DNA of 64,000 bases from an uncultured Eubacteriales bacterium (GTDB lineage: Bacteria > Bacillota > Clostridia > Oscillospirales > Oscillospiraceae): the NCBI GenBank assembly GCA_900549405.1, contig URNZ01000005.1:1-64000 (forward strand), read 5' to 3'. The notes under the pieces are model-generated. The model was not told the origin of the DNA. It made no database searches and saw only the letters and a list, made by a program, of their open reading frames with translations. Positions 32,522-42,495 of this stretch are shown here, in pieces (within the stretch, counting starts at the first letter, position 1; each line of letters opens with the position of its first letter). A program made the translations under genes and the position numbers.

Positions 32522-33886
32522 ATGAGAAGAGACCTGACCCAGGGCAGCGTGCTGAAAAACGTGGTGCTGTTTTCCCTGCCCTATCTGCTGTCCTATTTTC
32601 TACAGACCCTTTACGGCATGGCCGACCTGTTCATCATCGGCCAGTTTCGTGGGGTGGAGAGCACTACGGCGGTGTCCGTTGGCTCCCAGGTGATGCACAT
32701 GCTCACCGTCATGCTGGTGGGCCTGGCCATGGGGGCCACGGTGAGCATCGGCCAGGCGGTGGGCGGCGGCGACCACAGGCGGGCCTCCCGGTGCATCGGC
32801 AACACGGTCACCCTGTTCATGGGTCTGTCCGTGGTCCTCACCGGGGTGCTGCTGTGCCTCACCCGGCCCATCGTGGCCGTCATGTCCACCCCGGCAGAGG
32901 CGGTGGAGGGCACGGTGGCCTATCTCACCATCTGCTTTTTGGGCATCCCCTTCATCACGGCCTATAACATCATCAGTTCTATTTTCCGTGGGCTGGGGGA
33001 CAGCAAAAGTCCCATGTATTTCATCGCCGTGGCCTGCGCGGCCAACATCGCTCTGGACTATCTGTTCATGGGGGCCCTGGACTTAGGCCCCGCCGGGGCG
33101 GCCCTGGGCACCACCCTGGCCCAGACGGTGAGCGTGGCGGTGTCCCTCTTCGTCATCCTCCGCCGGGACATGGGCATCCGCATCCGTAAGAGCGACCTGC
33201 GGCCCGACGGGGCGGTGATGAAAAAGATCTTGAAGATCGGCATTCCCGTGACTTTGCAGGACGGCTTTATCCAGATCTCGTTCATCATCATCACCATCAT
33301 CGCCAACCGCCGGGGCCTGACTGACGCGGCGGCGGTGGGTATCGTGGAGAAGATCATCGGATTTTTGTTCCTGGTCCCCTCCTCTATGCTGTCCACCGTG
33401 TCCGCCCTGGGGGCCCAGAATATCGGTGCGGGCAAGCCCAAGCGGGCCATGGCTGCCCTGGGCTATGCCGCCGCTCTGGCCGGAGCCTTTGGAGCAGCCG
33501 CTGCGGCGGCAGTGCAGCTGATGGCGGAACCCCTGGTGGCCCTGTTCACCGACAGCGCCCGGGCCGACGGGGCGCAGGTAATAGAAATGGGCGGGCAGTA
33601 TCTGCGCAGCTATGTATGGGACGTGTTTTTTGCCGGGGTCCATTTCAGCTTCAGCGGCTATTTCTGCGCCCGGGGAAAGTCGGGCCTGTCCTTTCTGCAC
33701 AACTGCCTGTCCATCATTCTGGTGCGGGTGCCCGGGGCCTATCTGGCCTCCACCCTCTTCCCGGACACCCTGTTCCCCATGGGCCTGGCCAGCGCGGGGG
33801 GATCTCTGCTGTCTGATATCGTGTGTCTGATTTGCTTTTTCTGGCTCATGGGCCGAGACAAAAAGCAAAGCGGGGTGCCGGTGTGA
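32522..33886 (+). CDS. MATE-family multidrug efflux transporter
   Basis: A 454-residue, 12-helix membrane protein of the MATE family; it probably exports organic cations or drugs in exchange for Na+ or H+. The N-terminal half starts with LTQGSVLKNVVLFSLPYLLS, with a charge-bearing GMADLFIIGQ region (about 35-44) typical of the DinF/MepA branch. The second half repeats the fold from about residue 235. It shares a 4-bp overlap (GTGA) with the following merR gene and is driven by the MerR-type promoter at 32441-32471. Confidence 0.93.
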   Translation: MRRDLTQGSVLKNVVLFSLPYLLSYFLQTLYGMADLFIIGQFRGVESTTAVSVGSQVMHMLTVMLVGLAMGATVSIGQAVGGGDHRRASRCIGNTVTLFMGLSVVLTGVLLCLTRPIVAVMSTPAEAVEGTVAYLTICFLGIPFITAYNIISSIFRGLGDSKSPMYFIAVACAANIALDYLFMGALDLGPAGAALGTTLAQTVSVAVSLFVILRRDMGIRIRKSDLRPDGAVMKKILKIGIPVTLQDGFIQISFIIITIIANRRGLTDAAAVGIVEKIIGFLFLVPSSMLSTVSALGAQNIGAGKPKRAMAALGYAAALAGAFGAAAAAAVQLMAEPLVALFTDSARADGAQVIEMGGQYLRSYVWDVFFAGVHFSFSGYFCARGKSGLSFLHNCLSIILVRVPGAYLASTLFPDTLFPMGLASAGGSLLSDIVCLICFFWLMGRDKKQSGVPV

Positions 33887-34707
33887 GCGGGGGAGAACTG
33901 TTTCGCATCGGGGAGGTGGCCCGGCTGTTCCATCTCAGCGTGAGTACCCTGCGCCACTATGAGCGCTTAGGGCTGGTGACCCCGGAGCGGGTGGACCCGG
34001 ACACGGGCTATCGCTATTACAGCGCCCGGCAGTTCGAGGCGCTGAACACCGTGCGCTATCTCCGGGCCCTGGACATGCCACTGGAGGAGATATCCGACTT
34101 TGTCCACAACCGGGACCTGGACAACATCCAGGCCAAGCTGCGCCAACAGCGGGAGACCGTGGCCCGAAAGCGGGCGGAGCTGGAGCGGGTGCAGCGGAAG
34201 ATCGACGCCCGCCTGGAGCAGCTGGAGGAGGCCCGCCACTGCGAGCTGGACCACATCCGTCTGGTGGAGGCTGCCCCCTGCCGTATCGTGTGGGTGGGCG
34301 GGGCGCTGACCATCCGGGACTATCACGACATGGAGCTGCCCGTGAGCCGCCTGTCCCGGGACGAGGAGGAGGCGGTGGTCTTTCTGGGAAAAGTCGGCCT
34401 CGGTCTGTCCGTCCAGGCCCTGGAGCGGGGGGAGTTTGACCGGTATGACGGCATCTTTCTGGTGCTGGACCGGGCGGACCGCTTCGCCGGGGAGACGGTG
34501 GACCTGCCCGGGGGCCGATGCGCCCAGGTGCGCTTTCGGGGCAGCCATGGGGAGGCCCCGGCCCAATACCGCCGCCTGATGGACTTTCTGACCGGGGAGC
34601 GCCTGCGCCCGGCGGGCTTTGCCCGGGAGATCACCATGATCGACTATGGCGTCACCGACGACCCCAGCCAGTTCGTGACGGAGATCACAGTTCCCGTAGA
34701 GGGATGA
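33883..34707 (+). CDS. MerR-family regulator with effector-binding domain
   Basis: A 274-residue regulator. The GTG at 33883 overlaps the MATE stop codon and places the DNA-binding domain at residues 6-75 (FRIGEVARLFHLSVSTLRHY, then DPDTGYRYYSARQ). A long dimerising coiled coil (about 80-120) and a GyrI/BmrR-like ligand-binding domain (about 125-274) follow. It lacks the metal-binding Cys pairs of metal sensors. The layout is like BmrR or BltR, which sense drugs and activate an efflux gene. It probably activates its own operon. The last codons fall in an inverted repeat. Confidence 0.93.
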   Translation: MSGGELFRIGEVARLFHLSVSTLRHYERLGLVTPERVDPDTGYRYYSARQFEALNTVRYLRALDMPLEEISDFVHNRDLDNIQAKLRQQRETVARKRAELERVQRKIDARLEQLEEARHCELDHIRLVEAAPCRIVWVGGALTIRDYHDMELPVSRLSRDEEEAVVFLGKVGLGLSVQALERGEFDRYDGIFLVLDRADRFAGETVDLPGGRCAQVRFRGSHGEAPAQYRRLMDFLTGERLRPAGFAREITMIDYGVTDDPSQFVTEITVPVEG

Positions 34708-34762
34708 GTTAGGAGTGATGAGATAGGAGTAAACTCATCACTCCTAACTCCTATCTCATCCC
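34701..34762. repeat. Complex inverted repeat at the end of merR
   Basis: GTTAGGAGTGATGAG (34708-34722) is complementary to 34734-34748, GGGATGAG (34701-34708) to 34755-34762, and ATAGGAGT (34723-34730) to 34747-34754. The pairings compete, so at least two folds are possible. No T tract follows. The rest of the gap to 34848 holds nothing I recognise. Confidence 0.75.
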
Positions 34763-34847
34763 TATCCTGCGGTGCTATTTTGACAGAGCGCCCCCATACA
34801 GGGGGTGCGGCTTCGTGAAAACAGACAAAGTAATAGACACGACCAAG

Positions 34848-34875
34848 AAATCCGCTTGACAAGAGCGGATTTTTT
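34848..34875 (+). terminator. Terminator overlapping the fab promoter
   Basis: AAATCCGCT pairs with AGCGGATTT across a 7-nt loop, followed by T. The -35 of the fab operon lies in the loop and closing base. Confidence 0.7.
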
Positions 34876-34883
34876 CTTATAAT
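34856..34883 (+). promoter_or_regulatory. Promoter of the fatty-acid operon
   Basis: TTGACA (34856-34861), 16-bp spacer, TATAAT (34878-34883). The AT-rich leader after it has AAATTT-x6-AAATTT at about 34909-34926, a possible regulator site. Confidence 0.85.
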
Positions 34884-34951
34884 AAGGCTCAAGCATTTTA
34901 CCTAAAAAAATTTAACTAAAAATTTATAACCGTTTGAGAGGAAGTAACACT

Positions 34952-35188
34952 ATGGAGATCAATTTCGAGAACGTCCGCGACATCATCGTCAACACTCTGA
35001 GCTGCGAGGCCGACCAGATCACCCCCGAGACCAACCTGTATGAGGACCTGGAGGCCGACTCCCTGGAGGCCGTGGAGCTGTCCATGGCTCTGGAGGAGGC
35101 CTTTGGCGTGGGCATCGCCGACGAGGACATGACCCAGGTGAAGACCGTGGCCGACATCGTGAACTATCTGTCCGGCAAGAAGCAGTAA
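34952..35188 (+). CDS. acpP: Acyl carrier protein
   Basis: A 78-residue acidic carrier that holds growing acyl chains on a phosphopantetheine arm. The attachment Ser is in ADSLEAVEL (about residues 35-43). Start at the ATG after GAGAGGAA; an in-frame TTG 18 nt upstream lies inside that site. It is first in a twelve-gene operon for malonyl-CoA and fatty-acid synthesis. Confidence 0.95.
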   Translation: MEINFENVRDIIVNTLSCEADQITPETNLYEDLEADSLEAVELSMALEEAFGVGIADEDMTQVKTVADIVNYLSGKKQ

Positions 35189-35247
35189 TTTTTAAGCAGT
35201 AATTTTTTTCGTTGGAGCGTCAAGCTCCGGTTGTAAGGAGACTACCT

Positions 35248-35697
35248 ATGGAATTAGAGGAGCTGTACGCGCTGATGGAGCGCTTTGCCCGCTCCGGGCT
35301 CACCGACCTGGAGTGGGAGCGGGAGGGGGAGAAGATCGCCCTGCGCCGCTCCGCCGCCCCCGTGGTGGTGAGCGCCCCCTCCGCCGCCCCTGCCGTTCAG
35401 GCGGCCCCGGCCCAGGCGGAAGCCGCCGCCCCTGTCCCTGCCGCTGGGCAGGACCAGGGGGAGACGGTGAACGCCCCCCTGGTGGGCACCTTCTACGCCG
35501 CCCCCGCCCCGGGAGAGGAGGCCTTTGCCGCCCCCGGCAAGCAGGTGAAGAAGGGGGAGACCCTGTGTCTCATCGAGGCCATGAAGATGATGAGCGAGAT
35601 CCCCGCCCCCGCCGACTGCGTGGTGGAGGAGGTCCTGGCCCGGGACGGCGAGGCCGTGGGCTTTGGGGAGCCGCTGTTCCGCATTCGGAGGGTTTAA
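35248..35697 (+). CDS. accB: Biotin carboxyl carrier protein of acetyl-CoA carboxylase
   Basis: A 149-residue protein that carries CO2 on biotin between AccC and AccAD. The start at 35248 follows AAGGAG. An N-terminal helical part (1-45), an Ala/Pro-rich linker (about 46-80) and the biotinyl domain (about 80-149) with EAMKMM (biotin on Lys about 115) are visible. Length is normal. It ends 4 bp before accC. Confidence 0.95.
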   Translation: MELEELYALMERFARSGLTDLEWEREGEKIALRRSAAPVVVSAPSAAPAVQAAPAQAEAAAPVPAAGQDQGETVNAPLVGTFYAAPAPGEEAFAAPGKQVKKGETLCLIEAMKMMSEIPAPADCVVEEVLARDGEAVGFGEPLFRIRRV

Positions 35698-35701
35698 AGT
35701 T

Positions 35702-37087
<1,386 letters not shown>

Positions 37088-37100
37088 CGGCCTGGAACAA

Positions 37101-37126
37101 AGAGCCGAAGCGATTCGGCTCTTTTT
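37101..37126 (+). terminator. Internal terminator between accC and accD
   Basis: AGAGCCGA (37101-37108) pairs with TCGGCTCT (37115-37122), followed by five T. It lies inside the operon and could lower downstream expression relative to acpP-accB-accC. Confidence 0.7.
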
Positions 37127-37152
37127 CTGGATACGGCGGGAAAGGAGAAGCT

Positions 37153-38007
37153 GTGAATTATTTCTTTCGCCAGCGCCGGGACCGGCTGCTGACCTATCAG
37201 GCCATGCGGGAGGGCAAGATCCCCTCCGCCCGCAAGGTCCCCTGCCCCCGGTGCGGAGAGGACAGCTCCGCCCTGGACTGGAGCCGCAATCGCCAGGTGT
37301 GCCCCCGGTGCGGCTTTCACAAGCCCATCGGGGCCTATTACCGCCTGTCCATCATCCTGGACCCGGGCACCTTTCAGGAGCTGGAGGAGAAGCTGGAGCC
37401 AGCCGACCCCCTGAACTTCCCCGGCTATCCGGCCAAGCTGGCCGTCCGGGAGGAGGAGACCGGCCTGCGGGACGCGGCGGTGGCCGCCGTGGGCAAGATC
37501 ATGGGCCGCAAGGCCGTGTGCGTGGTGCTGGACAGCCGCTTCTTCATGGGCAGCATGGGCACCGCCGTGGGGGAGAAGGTCACCCGGGCGGCGGAGTATG
37601 CCACCCGGCGGCGCCTGCCCCTCATCATCTTCGCCGCCAGCGGCGGGGCCCGGATGCAGGAGGGCATTTTCTCCCTGATGCAGATGGCCAAGACCGCCGC
37701 CGCCATCCAGCGGCATCAGGATAAGGGCGGGCTGTATATCTCCTGCCTGACCCACCCCACCACCGGCGGGGTGACGGCCAGCTTTGCCTCCTTGGGGGAC
37801 ATCATGCTGGCCGAGCCGGGGGCCCTCATCGGCTTTGCCGGTCCCCGGGTCATTGAACAGACCATCGGGGAGAAGCTGCCCGAGGGCTTCCAGCGGGCGG
37901 AGTATCTGCTGGACCACGGCTTTTTGGACCGCATCGTCCCCCGGGACCAGTGGCGGGCCGTTCTGGGCCAACTGCTGGCCCTGCACGAGGGAGGTGGACG
38001 GGCATGA
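37153..38007 (+). CDS. accD: Acetyl-CoA carboxylase carboxyltransferase subunit beta
   Basis: Transfers the carboxyl group from biotin to acetyl-CoA together with AccA. The 284-residue protein has a four-Cys zinc ribbon (CPRCGEDS then CPRCGFH, about 33-59) and the crotonase-like core with SGGARMQEG (about 163-171). GTG start at 37153, with AAAGGAG 5 nt upstream. It overlaps accA by 4 bp, so the two carboxyltransferase subunits are translationally coupled. Confidence 0.95.
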   Translation: MNYFFRQRRDRLLTYQAMREGKIPSARKVPCPRCGEDSSALDWSRNRQVCPRCGFHKPIGAYYRLSIILDPGTFQELEEKLEPADPLNFPGYPAKLAVREEETGLRDAAVAAVGKIMGRKAVCVVLDSRFFMGSMGTAVGEKVTRAAEYATRRRLPLIIFAASGGARMQEGIFSLMQMAKTAAAIQRHQDKGGLYISCLTHPTTGGVTASFASLGDIMLAEPGALIGFAGPRVIEQTIGEKLPEGFQRAEYLLDHGFLDRIVPRDQWRAVLGQLLALHEGGGRA

Positions 38008-38828
38008 GCCACTATACGCCGGAAGAAAAAGTGAAGATCGCCCGTGACCCGGGCCGCCCGGGGACGGCGGACTTTATCTCCGCCCTGTTCACCGACTTTT
38101 TTGAGCAGCGGGGAGACCGCCAGTGCCGGGAGGACGGCAGCATTCTGGGCGGCATCGCCCGCTTTCATGGCCGAGCGGTGACGGTGATCGGTCACCGGAA
38201 GGGCAAGAACCTGGAGGAGAACCTGAAGTGCAACTTCGGGATGCCCGGGCCGGAGGGCTATCGCAAGGCCCAGCGGCTGATGCGCCAGGCGGAGAAGTTT
38301 GGCCGCCCCATCATCACCTTTGTGGACACCCCGGGGGCCTATCCCGGCAAGGAGGCCGAGGAGCGGGGCCAGGGCGAGGCCATCGCCCAGTGCCTGGCCC
38401 TGATGAGCTCCCTCACCGTGCCCGTCATCTCCATCATCACCGGGGAGGGGGGCAGCGGCGGGGCCCTGGCTCTGGCGGTTGCCAACCGGGTGCTCATGCT
38501 GGAGCATGCGGTGTACTCTGTGCTGTCCCCGGAGGGCTTTGCCTCCATCCTGTGGAAGGATGCCTCCCGCAGCGGGGAGGCCTGCGCCGTGATGAAGCTC
38601 ACCGCCCAGGATCTGCGCCGGGGAGGCATCGTCCAGGGGGTGCTGAAGGAGCCGGAGGGGGGCGCCCACACCGATTGGGAGGCCACCTTCCACACCATGG
38701 ACGCCGCCCTGCGCAAGGAGCTGGCTGCCCTGGACAAGCTGAAGGGCCCCGCGCTGGCCCGCCAGCGATATGAAATGTTTCGCGCCATGGGGCAGGGACT
38801 GCCTCCGGCAAGAGAGGAGGAGCCATGA
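38004..38828 (+). CDS. accA: Acetyl-CoA carboxylase carboxyltransferase subunit alpha
   Basis: Partner of AccD. The 274-residue protein shows FGMPGPEGYRKAQRLM (about 75-90), FVDTPGAYPGKEAEERGQGE (about 104-123) and EGGSGGALA (about 146-154), the oxyanion region of this family. The ATG at 38004 lies in ATGA with the accD stop, which sets the start. It ends in another ATGA overlap with fabH. Confidence 0.96.
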   Translation: MSHYTPEEKVKIARDPGRPGTADFISALFTDFFEQRGDRQCREDGSILGGIARFHGRAVTVIGHRKGKNLEENLKCNFGMPGPEGYRKAQRLMRQAEKFGRPIITFVDTPGAYPGKEAEERGQGEAIAQCLALMSSLTVPVISIITGEGGSGGALALAVANRVLMLEHAVYSVLSPEGFASILWKDASRSGEACAVMKLTAQDLRRGGIVQGVLKEPEGGAHTDWEATFHTMDAALRKELAALDKLKGPALARQRYEMFRAMGQGLPPAREEEP

Positions 38829-39763
38829 GCGCACCGAAATTTTTAGCCACCGGACGCTGCCTGCCCGCCAAGATCGTCACCAACGACGATCTGAGCCGCA
38901 CGGTGGACACCAACGACGAGTGGGTGTTCAGCCGCACGGGCATCCACGCCCGGTACTTCTGCCAGGAAGAGAGCGGCATGGACCTGGCGGAGGGGGCGGC
39001 CCGGCAGGCCCTGGAGCGCTCGGGCTTAAAGCCGGAGGACATCGGCGTGTGCCTTGTCGCCACTTTTACCCCCGACTTTGCCAGCCCCTCTATGGCCTGT
39101 ATGCTCCAGCAGCGGCTGGGGCTGAAGGAAGACACCATCTGCTTTGACTTAAACGCCGCCTGCGCCGGTTTTTTGTATGGGACCAAGACGGCCCACGCCC
39201 TGCTGGCCGACGCCCCCCGGCCCTATGCCATCGTGGTGGGGGCAGAGGTCATCAGCCGGGTGCTGGACCACACAGACCGGAACACCTGCGTCCTCTTCGG
39301 CGACGGAGCGGGGGCGGCGGTGATCGCCCGGGACGACAGTGCCCGGTGGCACACGGTCTTTGGCTCCCGGGGGGACGAACAGAGCATCTGGGTCCAGGGC
39401 CCCGGGCCGGAGAAGGCCGCCGTCCACATGGAGGGCAAGGCGGTGTTCCGCTTTGCCACCGAGGTGGTGGAGGGCTCTATCCGTGAGCTGACAGCGGCGG
39501 AGGGCTGCGATGTCAACGACCTGGACCTGGTGGTCTGCCACCAGGCCAATGCCCGGATCATCGACTTTGTGGCCAAGCGGCTGAAGGCCCGGGAGGGCCT
39601 GTTCTATAAAAACATGGAGCACTATGGCAACACCTCTGCGGCCAGCATCCCCATGGCCCTGGACGAGCTGGTGGAGAAGGGGCTGTTAAAGCCCGGCATG
39701 CGGGTGCTCACCGTGGGCTTTGGCGGCGGCCTGACCTGGGCCGGAGCGCTGTTTACCTGGTAA
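38825..39763 (+). CDS. fabH: 3-oxoacyl-ACP synthase III
   Basis: Starts chains by condensing acetyl- or other short acyl-CoA with malonyl-ACP. The 312-residue protein has catalytic Cys in LNAACAGFLYG (about 110-120), His in CHQANARI (about 239) and Asn in YGNTSAAS (about 269). The start overlaps the accA stop (ATGA). It is followed by a dispersed repeat that separates it from fabK by 106 bp. Confidence 0.96.
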   Translation: MSAPKFLATGRCLPAKIVTNDDLSRTVDTNDEWVFSRTGIHARYFCQEESGMDLAEGAARQALERSGLKPEDIGVCLVATFTPDFASPSMACMLQQRLGLKEDTICFDLNAACAGFLYGTKTAHALLADAPRPYAIVVGAEVISRVLDHTDRNTCVLFGDGAGAAVIARDDSARWHTVFGSRGDEQSIWVQGPGPEKAAVHMEGKAVFRFATEVVEGSIRELTAAEGCDVNDLDLVVCHQANARIIDFVAKRLKAREGLFYKNMEHYGNTSAASIPMALDELVEKGLLKPGMRVLTVGFGGGLTWAGALFTW

Positions 39764-39767
39764 TATG

Positions 39768-39809
39768 GCCCCCTTGTGAAAGGGGGCTGTCAGCGAAGCT
39801 GACTGAGGG
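39768..39809 (+). repeat. Dispersed double-hairpin repeat, copy 2, inside the fab operon
   Basis: GCCCCCTT/AAGGGGGC (39768-39775 with 39780-39787) and GTCAGC/GCTGAC (39789-39794 with 39798-39803), then TGAGGGATT. Same plan as 6464-6510, but the stems differ by compensating changes. Confidence 0.75.
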
Positions 39810-39869
39810 ATTCCACATTTGCAACAGGCGCACTTGCAAAGAGGGCGCGGAAGGCGAGGAGAAGCGAAT

Positions 39870-40802
39870 ATGAAATTGAATGAACTGCTGGGGACCGAGT
39901 TTCCCCTGATCCAGGGCGGCATGGCCAACATCGCCACCGGCGAATTCGCCGCCGCCGTGTCCAACGCCGGGGCCCTGGGCCTGATCGGCGCGGGGGGCAT
40001 GAATGCCGACACCCTGCGGGAGCACATCCGCCGGTGCAAGGCCCTGACCAATAAACCCTTCGGCGTGAACATCATGCTGATGAACCCCGCCGCCGCCGAG
40101 ATGGCCAAGGTGGTGGTGGAGGAGGGCGTTCAGGTGGTCACCACCGGAGCCGGCGTGCCCAGCCAGTATGTCCCCGCCTGGAAGGAGGCGGGCATCAAGG
40201 TATTCCCCGTGGTCCCCGCCACCACCCTGGTCCGCCGCCTGGCCCCCCTGGGGGTGGACGGCTTCATCGCCGAGGGTACGGAGAGCGGCGGCCATGTGGG
40301 CGAGCTGACCACCATGGCCCTGGTGCCCCAGGTGCGGGAGATGACCGACCTGCCTGTGATCGCCGCCGGCGGCATCGCCGGAGGACGGCAGCTGGCCGCC
40401 GCCTTTGCCCTGGGGGCCTGCGGCGCCCAGATCGGCACCTGTCTGCTGGTGAGTCAGGAGTGCCCCATCCACGAAAATTATAAGCAGGCCCTGCTGAAGG
40501 CCAAGGACAGCGACACCACCGTCACCGGCCGCAGCGTGGGCGCGCCGGTGCGCATCCTGAAAAACCAGATGGCCCGGGAGTACCTGGCCCGGGAGCGGGC
40601 CGGTGCGGACAAGATGGAGCTGGAGAAATATACCCTGGGCTCCCTCCGCCGGGCGGTGTTCGACGGGGACACCAAGACGGGCTCTCTCATGGCCGGTCAG
40701 GTGGCCGGGATGCTCCACGAGATCCGCCCCCTGCGTGCTATTTTTGAAGAGATGTACGCTGAGTATCAGGCCACCGTGGCCCGGCTGGCCCAGGAGGTTT
40801 GA
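39870..40802 (+). CDS. fabK: FMN-dependent enoyl-ACP reductase II
   Basis: Reduces the trans-2-enoyl-ACP double bond with NAD(P)H and FMN in place of FabI. The 310-residue TIM-barrel protein belongs to the nitronate monooxygenase-like family: LIQGGMANIATGE near the N-terminus, GTESGGHVGEL (about 136-146) and AAGGIAGGRQLAAA (about 169-182) for the FMN phosphate. Start at 39870, after GAGGAGAAG. No FabI-type gene is in the operon, so FabK is probably the working reductase and triclosan tolerance would be expected. Confidence 0.95.
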   Translation: MKLNELLGTEFPLIQGGMANIATGEFAAAVSNAGALGLIGAGGMNADTLREHIRRCKALTNKPFGVNIMLMNPAAAEMAKVVVEEGVQVVTTGAGVPSQYVPAWKEAGIKVFPVVPATTLVRRLAPLGVDGFIAEGTESGGHVGELTTMALVPQVREMTDLPVIAAGGIAGGRQLAAAFALGACGAQIGTCLLVSQECPIHENYKQALLKAKDSDTTVTGRSVGAPVRILKNQMAREYLARERAGADKMELEKYTLGSLRRAVFDGDTKTGSLMAGQVAGMLHEIRPLRAIFEEMYAEYQATVARLAQEV

Positions 40803-40804
40803 AC

Positions 40805-41740
40805 ATGAAATTAGCCTTTGTATACGCCGGTCAGGGAAGCCAGAAAGTCGGCATGGGCCGGGACTTCTATGACCAGTACCCCGAATACCGGGCGGTGCTG
40901 GACAACGCCGGGCTGGACTTTGACCTGAAGACCCTCACCTTCGAGGGTCCCATCGAGGAGCTGTCTCAGACCCGCTATACCCAGCCCTGCATGGCGGCCT
41001 TCGCCGTGGGGGTCACCGACCTGCTGTATGCCCGGGGCATCCGCCCCTGCGCGGCGGCGGGCCTGTCCCTGGGGGAGTACTCCGCCCTGTATGCCGCCGG
41101 GGTGCTGGACCGGGAGACCGTGCTGAAGACTCTGGCCTTCCGGGGCCGTGCCATGGAGCAGGCCGCTGAAGGCCTGGCATGCGGCATGACCGCCGTCCTC
41201 TCCCTGGAGCGGGACAAGCTGCAAGCGGCCTGCGACCAGGCAAGTGAGCTGGGCGTGGTGCAGATCTGCAATTATAACTGCCCCGGCCAGTTGGTCATCA
41301 GCGGCGAGAAGGCCGCTGTGGACCGGGCCGGAGAACTCGCCAAGGAACTGGGTGCCAAGCGCTGTATGCCCCTGCGGGTCAGCGGCCCCTTCCACACCCG
41401 GCTGATGAAGCCCGCGGGCGACGCCCTGGCCGACTATTTCAAGACCATTACATTCCACCCCATGGCCCTGCCCGTCTATTTCAACTGCAAGGGCGGCCCT
41501 ATGGAGGCGGGAGACGCTATTCCCGCCCTGCTGGAGAAGCAGGTGCAGTCCTCCGTCTATTGGGAGGACACCGTCCGCCGCATGGAGGCCGACGGCATCG
41601 ACGCCATTCTGGAGATCGGGCCGGGCAAGACCCTCACCTCCTTTGTGAAAAAGACCGCCCCCGGCATCCAGACCTATCATATCGACACCGCCGACGACTT
41701 TGAGGCCGTGGCGGAGCAGCTGAAAGGAGCAGCCCAATGA
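40805..41740 (+). CDS. fabD: Malonyl-CoA:ACP transacylase
   Basis: Moves malonyl from CoA to ACP. The 311-residue protein begins MKLAFVYAGQGSQ and has the nucleophile Ser in GLSLGEYSAL (about 88-97), Arg about 118 and the catalytic His in GPFHTRLM (about 198). Start at ATG 40805, 2 bp after the fabK stop codon; an in-frame TTG overlaps that stop. It overlaps fabG by 4 bp. Confidence 0.96.
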   Translation: MKLAFVYAGQGSQKVGMGRDFYDQYPEYRAVLDNAGLDFDLKTLTFEGPIEELSQTRYTQPCMAAFAVGVTDLLYARGIRPCAAAGLSLGEYSALYAAGVLDRETVLKTLAFRGRAMEQAAEGLACGMTAVLSLERDKLQAACDQASELGVVQICNYNCPGQLVISGEKAAVDRAGELAKELGAKRCMPLRVSGPFHTRLMKPAGDALADYFKTITFHPMALPVYFNCKGGPMEAGDAIPALLEKQVQSSVYWEDTVRRMEADGIDAILEIGPGKTLTSFVKKTAPGIQTYHIDTADDFEAVAEQLKGAAQ

Positions 41741-42480
41741 CCATGAACGAATCTGTGGCCCTTGTCACCGGCGGCAGCCGGGGCATTGGCCGGGCCATCT
41801 GCCTGGAGCTGGCCCGCCAGGGCGCGGCGGTGGCCGTGAACTACGCCGGAAACGAACAGGCCGCCCAGGAGACGGTGGAGGCCTGCCGGGCCCTGGGCGT
41901 TCAGGCGGAGGCCTTTCAGGCCGACGTGTCTGACCCCGCCGCCTGCGAGAGTCTCATCGCCCAGGTGAAGGAGCGCTTTGGCCGCCTGGACATCCTGGTG
42001 AACAACGCGGGCGTCACCCGGGACGGTTTGCTGATGACCGCCAAGGCAGAGGACTTTGACAAGGTGCTGGACACCAACCTGAAGGGGGCCTATTTCTGCA
42101 TGAAGGCCGCCGCCAAAGTGATGATGCGCCAGCGCTATGGCCGCATCGTCAACCTGAGCAGCGTGGTGGGCCTGCGGGGCAACCCGGGCCAGACGGGCTA
42201 TGCCGCCAGCAAGGCGGGCGTGCTGGGCCTGACCAAGGCCGCCGCGAAAGAGCTGGCCAGCCGGAACATCACGGTGAACGCCGTGGCCCCCGGCTTTATC
42301 GAGACGGACATGACCGCCGTGCTGCCCGAAAAGGCCAAGACGGCCATGCTGGCCACCATCCCCATGGCCGCCCCCGGCCAGCCGGAGGACGTGGCCCGGG
42401 CCGCGGCCTTCTTCGCCCGGCCAGAGAGCGCCTATATCACCGGACAGGTGCTGTGCGTAGACGGCGGAATGGCCGTGTGA
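41737..42480 (+). CDS. fabG: 3-oxoacyl-ACP reductase
   Basis: NADPH-dependent reduction of 3-oxoacyl-ACP. A 247-residue short-chain dehydrogenase with GGSRGIGRA (about 12-20), NNAGVTRDG (about 89-97), catalytic Ser in NLSSVVGLRG and YAASKAG (about 154-160). Length and operon position are typical. The ATG at 41737 overlaps the fabD stop. Confidence 0.96.
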   Translation: MTMNESVALVTGGSRGIGRAICLELARQGAAVAVNYAGNEQAAQETVEACRALGVQAEAFQADVSDPAACESLIAQVKERFGRLDILVNNAGVTRDGLLMTAKAEDFDKVLDTNLKGAYFCMKAAAKVMMRQRYGRIVNLSSVVGLRGNPGQTGYAASKAGVLGLTKAAAKELASRNITVNAVAPGFIETDMTAVLPEKAKTAMLATIPMAAPGQPEDVARAAAFFARPESAYITGQVLCVDGGMAV

Positions 42481-42495
42481 GTTTAGGAGGTTACT

